This document shows, piece by piece, positions 58,693 through 64,000 of a DNA stretch of 64,000 nucleotides. The notes under the pieces were generated by a model that ran no database searches, was not told the origin of the DNA, and worked only from the letters and a program-made list of their open reading frames with translations. Numbering within the stretch: the stretch's first letter is position 1; every line of letters starts with the position of its first letter. The position numbers and the translations under genes are program-made. The stretch is from positions 682,001 through 746,000 of the forward strand of contig OY760073.1 of NCBI GenBank assembly GCA_963663025.1. Reading direction: 5' to 3'. Source of the DNA: JAGWBF01 sp963663025 (lineage in GTDB: Bacteria; Chloroflexota; Dehalococcoidia; Lucifugimonadales; JAGWBF01).

Positions 58693-60033
58693 TTACCGCC
58701 GCGGTTTCACGAGCTGCCCGATGGCCTGACCTTCGGCTACCGCACCCTCGCCCGTGACCACGTTCCCGCGCACCATGGTCATGACGGGCATGCCCTTGAC
58801 CGGCGTCCCGCCGAATGCCGAGTACTTGGGTGCCGTAACCAAGTCGCCGTCGTCGATGGTGGACTCTCGCTCCATGTCCACCAGCACAAGGTCCGCATCG
58901 GACCCTACCTGTATCGCACCCTTCTGAGGATAGATGCCGTACTCCCTGGCCGGATTCTCGCTCATCACCTTGGCTAGGTAGGAGAGGGACAACCTGCCCG
59001 CGTTGACCTGGGTCAGCATAAGGGGCAGCGAGATCTCCACTTCCGGGACGCCCGTTGGAGCCTTCCATATATCCCGGAATCCTTCCTCCTTCTCGGCGCG
59101 AGAGTGGGGAGCATGATCCGTAGCGACCATGTCTATGGAGCCTTCCAGGAGGCCGCTCCAGACCGCGGCGTTGTCTTCGGGGGTCTTGAACCTGGGAAGG
59201 ACCGTGCCGAAGGCTCCCATGCGGACGTGATCTTCTTCCGTCAGCAGCAGGTACTTGGGGCTGGTCTCGACAGTGAAGCTGCCCGGGCGTTTCTCCTTGG
59301 CTTCCCTGATCAACTCCAGGGAGCGTTTTGTCGTTATCATGTGGAAATGGAACCTGTATGGGGTGTTCTCCGTAAGGAGCAGCACCCTCGCCACGCCGAC
59401 GGACTCGTTCTCCCGCGGCCATGCTCCCAGCCAGTCCTGAATAGCCACGCGTCCCGACTCCTGGAGGTGTTGGCGCATGAACTGGGAGTGCCCTCCGTCA
59501 GAGGCGGTCATGCTGGAGATGCCGCCGCTCTCGTGCACCGCCTTCATAATGTCCATCATCATAGGGCCGGTAGAACCCTGGCCCAGGAACTCCATGGAAA
59601 CAGCCCCGGCCTCCAGCATCCCGGGAATCTCGCCGATGTTCCCCGGCTCGGCCATCGCCTGGATGGTGAAATCCACCATCGCCTTCTTGGGCCAGTCCCC
59701 AGCTACCTGGTGCACCATGTCAGCGCTGTTGATAGCGGGCGTGGTGGTCGGCTGGCACATGATGGTCGTGACGCCGCCGGCGGCCGCTGCCCGGGTCAAA
59801 GTGTTGAAATCCTCTTTGTGGGTCTGACCCGGGTCCCGGGTGTGCACATGGCAGTCCACGCAGCCGGGGAGGGTGTAGCGCCCCGTCCCGTCGATGGTGC
59901 AGGCTGCCTCAGGTGCAGAACCCGGCGAGGCAAGGACGGATATCCTGCCATCCTTGATCCCGATATCCAGCTGCTGGGCGCCCGTGGGCGTGACCACCGT
60001 GCTATTGGAAATGACGATGTCCAGGTTAGGCAT
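58693..60033 (-). CDS. Dihydroorotase/allantoinase-like amidohydrolase
   Basis: This 446-residue amidohydrolase has the motif DCHVHTRDPGQTHKEDF and the catalytic Asp in MVATDHAPHSRAEKEEG, typical of dihydroorotase and allantoinase. Where these enzymes have a carbamylated Lys (commonly GxxGFKxFL), the sequence here reads AGAVSMEFLGQG, so Glu seems to replace Lys. His ligands at beta strands 5 and 6 appear in SDGGHSQFM and FHFHMITTK. It may therefore be a cyclic-imide hydrolase with a Glu-bridged metal site. Upstream is an imidazolonepropionase-like gene, downstream the OCD-like gene. It is not obviously the pyrimidine-pathway dihydroorotase. Confidence 0.82.
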   Translation of the reverse strand: MPNLDIVISNSTVVTPTGAQQLDIGIKDGRISVLASPGSAPEAACTIDGTGRYTLPGCVDCHVHTRDPGQTHKEDFNTLTRAAAAGGVTTIMCQPTTTPAINSADMVHQVAGDWPKKAMVDFTIQAMAEPGNIGEIPGMLEAGAVSMEFLGQGSTGPMMMDIMKAVHESGGISSMTASDGGHSQFMRQHLQESGRVAIQDWLGAWPRENESVGVARVLLLTENTPYRFHFHMITTKRSLELIREAKEKRPGSFTVETSPKYLLLTEEDHVRMGAFGTVLPRFKTPEDNAAVWSGLLEGSIDMVATDHAPHSRAEKEEGFRDIWKAPTGVPEVEISLPLMLTQVNAGRLSLSYLAKVMSENPAREYGIYPQKGAIQVGSDADLVLVDMERESTIDDGDLVTAPKYSAFGGTPVKGMPVMTMVRGNVVTGEGAVAEGQAIGQLVKPRR

Positions 60034-60074
60034 AGCTGGCTCCTTGGAGTTGGATTTGGATGGCTATGGCTAGG

Positions 60075-61331
60075 CTAGACGACCTTCAGGCCGCCTTTGA
60101 ACACAGCTACAACGTCAGCGATGTCGTTTACATCTTCGTATGGCTTTCCTCCGAACACCGCCACGTCGGCCTCCTTGCCGGGTTCCAGGGTGCCGATGGT
60201 GTCCAGCAAGCCCAGGGAGTCGGCCGCATCCCGGGAGGCTGAGAGGACAGCCTGGCGGGTGCTTAGGCCCCCCTGCACCATCAGATCCATCTCGCTGAAT
60301 ATGCGGTCGAAGGGCATGGGGCCCCATCCGCAGTCGGTGCCGGTCACGAACCTAACCCCCGCATCCTTCATCTTGTTCATGTTGATGAGGCGCTCTTCGC
60401 ACTGGCGCTTAAGCCCGTCGTAACGTTCCTGCTCCTCAGAAGTTAGCCCCGTTGCGGTTTCCTTTTCTGCCATGTCCAGGCGGGGTCCTGCGCCGGTGAC
60501 CTGGTAGAGGGTGGGGTTTACCCAGGCGCCAGCCTCGGCTATCCGGGCGGCCACATCCTCCCTGTACCTTGCTTCGCCGTCGGCCTCGCGGAAGGTGCAG
60601 TGGATTATCATGTCGATGCCCGCTTCGAGGGAGTTGATGATGCCCTCTGTGGCGTGGGCGTGGGCGGCAACCAGCCTCTTGAACTTGTGGGCCTCCCAGG
60701 TGAGGGCCTGGAGCTCATCCAGGTTGTAGGCCGGCAGCTCCGGGTAGGTGTTCAGGGTGGTGCCGCCCGTGGCGGCCACCTTGATGTAGTCCGCCCCCCT
60801 CTTGATCAGGCTGCGCACACCCTTTATCACCTCGTCGACGCCATCGGCTTCGGCGCCGTTCTGCCACATGTGCCCGCCCGTTATGGTCAGGGCGTTGCCG
60901 CAAAGCATCAGGCGGGGGCCATCGGTCAATCCCCGGCGTATGCCCTCCTTCAGGGAGAAGGTCGTATCATGTTTGGAGCCGTTGTCTCGTATTGTGGTAA
61001 CCCCCAGCCGGAGGTACTGCCGTGCGTTGGCGATGGACTGCATCAGCAGGATGTCATCATTCTCTGCCATCACATCGTTGGTGTGGGTGCCGTCGCCCGG
61101 GTAGTTCAGGTGGGTGTGCACATCCACCAGCCCCGGCATAACCGTAGCTTCGGGGTACTCATACACTGCAACGGGAGCGCCTTCGGGGGCGGCCACGACA
61201 TGGGACTGCCCGACCGCTTCGATCTTGTCGCCCTTGAGCAGGACAGCTCCCTGCTCGATGGGCGCTCCTCCTCTTCCATCGAAGAGAAAGCCCCCCTTTA
61301 TTAGCTGGTAAACGTGATTTCGCTGGGTCAT
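60075..61331 (-). CDS. Imidazolonepropionase/Xaa-Pro-dipeptidase-like amidohydrolase
   Basis: This 418-residue amidohydrolase belongs to the group annotated as imidazolonepropionase-like or Xaa-Pro dipeptidase-like. Metal ligands are in GLVDVHTHLNYPG, a Lys in ADYIKVAATGG, His residues in VAAHAHATEGI and MIIHCTFREAD, and Asp in VTGTDCGWGP. All expected ligands are present. It begins a leftward set with the dihydroorotase-like and OCD-like genes. The ATG has a GAAGGA site. The set probably degrades a cyclic or N-acylated amine; the substrate is unknown. Confidence 0.87.
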   Translation of the reverse strand: MTQRNHVYQLIKGGFLFDGRGGAPIEQGAVLLKGDKIEAVGQSHVVAAPEGAPVAVYEYPEATVMPGLVDVHTHLNYPGDGTHTNDVMAENDDILLMQSIANARQYLRLGVTTIRDNGSKHDTTFSLKEGIRRGLTDGPRLMLCGNALTITGGHMWQNGAEADGVDEVIKGVRSLIKRGADYIKVAATGGTTLNTYPELPAYNLDELQALTWEAHKFKRLVAAHAHATEGIINSLEAGIDMIIHCTFREADGEARYREDVAARIAEAGAWVNPTLYQVTGAGPRLDMAEKETATGLTSEEQERYDGLKRQCEERLINMNKMKDAGVRFVTGTDCGWGPMPFDRIFSEMDLMVQGGLSTRQAVLSASRDAADSLGLLDTIGTLEPGKEADVAVFGGKPYEDVNDIADVVAVFKGGLKVV

Positions 61332-61576
61332 GGCAGACGTTCCTTCACTTGGAGTAGAGAGGCAATTCTAGCATGGCGATACTGGGCTATCAACGACACT
61401 CCCTTGCCGCGGGAGGTTCCCATTTGTCCTTGATTCAGTGGAATTAACGCCCTTTTCCAGGGTCTATTCCCCACGTTCTGTTGTTAGGATAAGTAACATA
61501 AGGTAGGGTAGGAACGCCGCCCGCGACGGGAGATGGCAAGGACTGGCAGGGAGATTGCACGTGGAGGTGTGCCGTT

Positions 61577-62764
61577 ATGGCTCAGAAGCCACCCCATATA
61601 GTGGTCAACAATGTGTGGAAGGTGTTTGGGAAGAGGCCGCAAGTCGCCATGCGCCCGGAGTACGCCTCCAAGAGCCGTGCTCAGATCCGGGAAGACCTGG
61701 GTGTGGTGGTGGGTCTCAGGGATGTGTCTTTCGTGGTGAATGCTGGAGAGATATACGTGGTGATGGGCTTGTCGGGCAGCGGGAAGTCAACCCTGCTGCG
61801 CTGCCTTACAAGGCTCATCGAAGCCAGCGCGGGCCAGATATGCTTTAACGGAGAGGACATCCAGACCTTCTCTCCCAAACAGCTGGTGGAGTTCCGGCGC
61901 ACCAAAGTAGCTATGGTCTTTCAGCACTACGGTCTGCTGCCCAACCGCACGGTCATTGACAACGTGGCCTATGGCCTGGAGATACGGGGTTTGGACAGAG
62001 AGGAAAGGCACGATGTAGCTATGGGATCCATCGAGACGGTGGGACTGAAGGGCTGGGAGCATAACTACCCAAGGGAGATGAGCGGCGGGATGCAGCAACG
62101 GGTCGGCCTTGCCAGGGCTCTGGCCATGGATTCGGAGGTGCTGCTCATGGACGAGCCTTTCAGCGGGCTGGACCCCCTTATACGCAGAGAGATGCAGGAT
62201 GAGTTGAATTCTCTTCAGACCTCCCTTCACAAGACCATCGTGTTCATCACCCACGACCTGAACGAAGCCTTGAAGATTGGCGACCGCATCGCCATCATGC
62301 GGGATGGCGAGATCATCCAGGAGGGCTCCCCCGAACAGATTGTCACTCTGCCATCGGATGACTACGTTACTGACTTTGTCCGGGATGTGTCCAGGGCCAA
62401 GGTGATCCAGGCGAAGACCATTATGAGGGAGCCCGAGGTAGTGATGTATGAACGGCAGGGGCCCCGGGTGGCCCTTCACGCCATGCAGAGCTACGGCATC
62501 GACTCCGTGTTCCTTATAGCCCACGATTTCACCCTGAAGGGGCTACTTACGGCGGAACAAGCAAGGTTCTTGGCCTCTCAGCACAAGGAGACCCTGGAAG
62601 AGGCGGAAGTGCTTTCGCTCGATACCACGGACCCCGAGGCCTACATTGAGGATATCATTCCCATGGCGGCCCGGACGGAGCATCCCATCGCAGTGGTCGC
62701 AGACAACGGCAGCCTGTTGGGGGAGATCGACAGGGGCGCCCTGCTGACGGGCATGGCTACCTAG
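61577..62764 (+). CDS. proV: Glycine betaine/proline-type ABC transporter ATP-binding protein
   Basis: This 395-residue ATPase belongs to the ProV/OpuAA class of osmoprotectant transporters. Walker A is VMGLSGSGKSTLLR, signature EMSGGMQQRVGLARAL, Walker B LLMDEPFSGLDP, with the switch His in FITHDLNEALK. Residues 275-395 form a CBS-like regulatory region as in OpuAA. The N-terminus MAQKPPHIVVNNVWKVFGKR is typical. GGAGG lies about 10 bases before the ATG. Permease and binding-protein genes are not downstream, because the next gene is on the other strand. They may be elsewhere. Confidence 0.9.
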   Translation: MAQKPPHIVVNNVWKVFGKRPQVAMRPEYASKSRAQIREDLGVVVGLRDVSFVVNAGEIYVVMGLSGSGKSTLLRCLTRLIEASAGQICFNGEDIQTFSPKQLVEFRRTKVAMVFQHYGLLPNRTVIDNVAYGLEIRGLDREERHDVAMGSIETVGLKGWEHNYPREMSGGMQQRVGLARALAMDSEVLLMDEPFSGLDPLIRREMQDELNSLQTSLHKTIVFITHDLNEALKIGDRIAIMRDGEIIQEGSPEQIVTLPSDDYVTDFVRDVSRAKVIQAKTIMREPEVVMYERQGPRVALHAMQSYGIDSVFLIAHDFTLKGLLTAEQARFLASQHKETLEEAEVLSLDTTDPEAYIEDIIPMAARTEHPIAVVADNGSLLGEIDRGALLTGMAT

Positions 62765-62985
62765 AGCAGGGGCGGGGGCGTCCCTCCAGAGAACATGGTC
62801 AGGGCTCCGTGCGGGACACCACCGTTGCATAGTGGAAACCCAAGACTGTAGCTCAGAAGGGGGAGCACCTAGTTACACGCAAGAGAGCGCAAGCTCAGTC
62901 CTCTCCCGCCCACCGAACCTGACGAGATCAAGAACTTTCACCATTCACCGGACCGCCATTGGGGGTCTTCTGCCCGGTACGCGTA

Positions 62986-63999
62986 CTACCACGCCAGAGC
63001 ACTGGTGTAGACCCTCTGCATCCGCAGAAGCTCTTCATCGGTGAGGCACTCCCACACCTTGACCCCATTGTCTGCTATCTCCACCAGGTCCTCAACTCTC
63101 GTCGACGAAAGGTCGAGCAGTGTCGGGTTGACCAGCGCTACGTAATTCGGGTGCCCGCTGGCGAACTCGGTGATGCAGGCTTGGCTATTGTCGCTCAACC
63201 CCCCGGTCTGAGATCCGATGACCGACACGAAGATGGGCACGTAGCTTTCTTGGGAAATGCAAGCAGTCACAGAGTCCGACATTCCAAAGCCCTGGGTTGC
63301 CGTGGATCCCAGCAACGCGGCGTAATCTTCGTCCGTCAGCGCCTCCTGGATACAGGCGGCCTCGGACTCCGGAATCATGCCGATAATGTCCACCTCCGCT
63401 GATGTATTGACATCCAGAGCGGCTTGTATGCGGGCCAAGTACCCCACCTTCTCCACCGGAGTCATGCAGTTGTAGAACTCCAGGGCATACGGCCGCGTCT
63501 CCGAAGTTTCGTGAACCTGACCCGGCGGCGTCATTCCGAGGCCTGTCAGGACCGCGAGTGGACTTTCTCTACCGACCCTGATCATGCATGCGCGGGTGTC
63601 GGATGTCCATCCTACCTGCAAGTCGAGGAAGGCGATTCCGAAGACTACGAGGTTTTCGGGTTTGGCACACTGGAATATCGGCGATACAAGGCGCTCGCCG
63701 GTGGCCGTCAGAATCGACAGAATCGGCTCGTTGGACATTCTCTCGTAGGCAGCCTGCCCAATGGTCGTACGAAGGCAGTAGGACTCGGCTTCGGAGAAGA
63801 GCGCCAGTACCTCCCTCCCTGTCGTCGTCGGGGTGAGCCTCAGGTCCTCGAGCACCGGGGCGGCGGTGGTCGGAAGGGGCGTTGGTGTTGGCGTTGCCGT
63901 GGGTTCAGGCGTTGGTGTTGGGTCGGACCCACAGGCGGCGGCTAACAGGATCAGCAAGGTTGCCAGCGAAGTTACTCGAAGCCACTGCCTCCTCAGCAT
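62986..63999 (-). CDS. Cysteine-repeat lipoprotein of unknown function
   Basis: This 337-residue protein has a signal peptide with a lipobox (LLAAAC, Cys-23), a Thr-Pro low-complexity linker (PTPTPEPTATPTPTPLP) and a mature domain with eight Cys spaced about 20-45 residues apart. Recurrent short motifs around these (YCLRTT, NCMTPVEKV, ACIQEALT, ACISQES, ACITEF, ECLTDEE) look like a degenerate Cys-anchored repeat, probably disulfide-bonded in the periplasm. I do not recognise a family. The ATG is 1 base inside the window edge, so the gene looks complete, though its promoter is outside. Confidence 0.75.
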   Translation of the reverse strand: MLRRQWLRVTSLATLLILLAAACGSDPTPTPEPTATPTPTPLPTTAAPVLEDLRLTPTTTGREVLALFSEAESYCLRTTIGQAAYERMSNEPILSILTATGERLVSPIFQCAKPENLVVFGIAFLDLQVGWTSDTRACMIRVGRESPLAVLTGLGMTPPGQVHETSETRPYALEFYNCMTPVEKVGYLARIQAALDVNTSAEVDIIGMIPESEAACIQEALTDEDYAALLGSTATQGFGMSDSVTACISQESYVPIFVSVIGSQTGGLSDNSQACITEFASGHPNYVALVNPTLLDLSSTRVEDLVEIADNGVKVWECLTDEELLRMQRVYTSALAW

Positions 64000-64000
64000 C

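Noticed and set aside
58685..59422. A 245-codon minus-strand frame in the dihydroorotase-like gene
   Set aside because: It is an alternative frame of the same strand with biased low-complexity content; the real frame has the conserved motifs.
62850..62925. tRNA-like stretch with TAGCTCAG and GAGCA
   Set aside because: The D-arm pairs, but there is no 5-bp anticodon stem, no TTCGA-type T-arm and no acceptor pairing.

Overview
The window is about 64 kb of dense, GC-rich bacterial chromosome with short intergenic gaps. Several traits suggest a free-living Chloroflexota of the Dehalococcoidia/SAR202 type. These are the hspR-grpE-dnaK heat-shock order, Thr-Pro-rich lipoprotein leaders, a fused two-subunit 2-oxoacid:ferredoxin oxidoreductase, and many amidohydrolase, flavin monooxygenase, CoA-transferase and cupin genes. 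This placement is inference from gene content. No rRNA is present, I found no tRNA, and there are no transposases or CRISPR arrays.

Region 1 (1-11400): rpoB (cut by the left edge) with a near-consensus promoter, scattered catabolic enzymes (FAH-type hydrolase, CMD protein, MBL-fold hydrolase, HDAC-type deacetylase), then the hspR-grpE-dnaK operon. The hspR promoter shares a palindromic operator with a divergent zinc-ribbon gene. A molybdopterin sulfite-oxidase-like protein follows. Region 2 (11600-18800): cytochrome c maturation genes ccmABCDE with a cysteine-type CcmE, a type II restriction-modification pair related to BglII/BstYI, and korAB.

Region 3 (19200-28600): a catabolic neighbourhood with a ThDP enzyme, an IMPase-like phosphatase, a flavin-dependent monooxygenase, an amidohydrolase, a CaiB-type CoA-transferase, a dihydropyrimidinase-like enzyme and two tandem cupins. 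Region 4 (28600-39100): housekeeping genes valS, secA and prs, a LonB-like protease, a stand-alone PolX-type helix-hairpin-helix protein and an unknown protein. Region 5 (39200-44800): one signalling operon joining a STAS antagonist, a response-regulator/PP2C phosphatase, an RsbW-like kinase, a periplasmic-binding lipoprotein and a histidine kinase.

Region 6 (45100-53600): purA, then rpsO-pnp-dapB-asd-aldehyde dehydrogenase-dapA in one direction. This links ribosome/RNA turnover with lysine/diaminopimelate synthesis; rpsO appears to start with CTG. Region 7 (53600-64000): an ABM monooxygenase, a phosphonoacetate hydrolase, a maleate-isomerase-like enzyme, a small zinc-finger gene divergent from a PD-(D/E)XK nuclease inside a 422-bp inverted-repeat-bounded segment, three catabolic enzymes (OCD-like, dihydroorotase-like, imidazolonepropionase-like), an orphan ProV ATPase and a cysteine-rich lipoprotein.

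The least ordinary pieces are the inverted-repeat nuclease locus (56060-57543), the hybrid partner-switch/two-component operon, the HspR-type shared operator, the BstYI-like restriction pair and the CTG-initiated rpsO.
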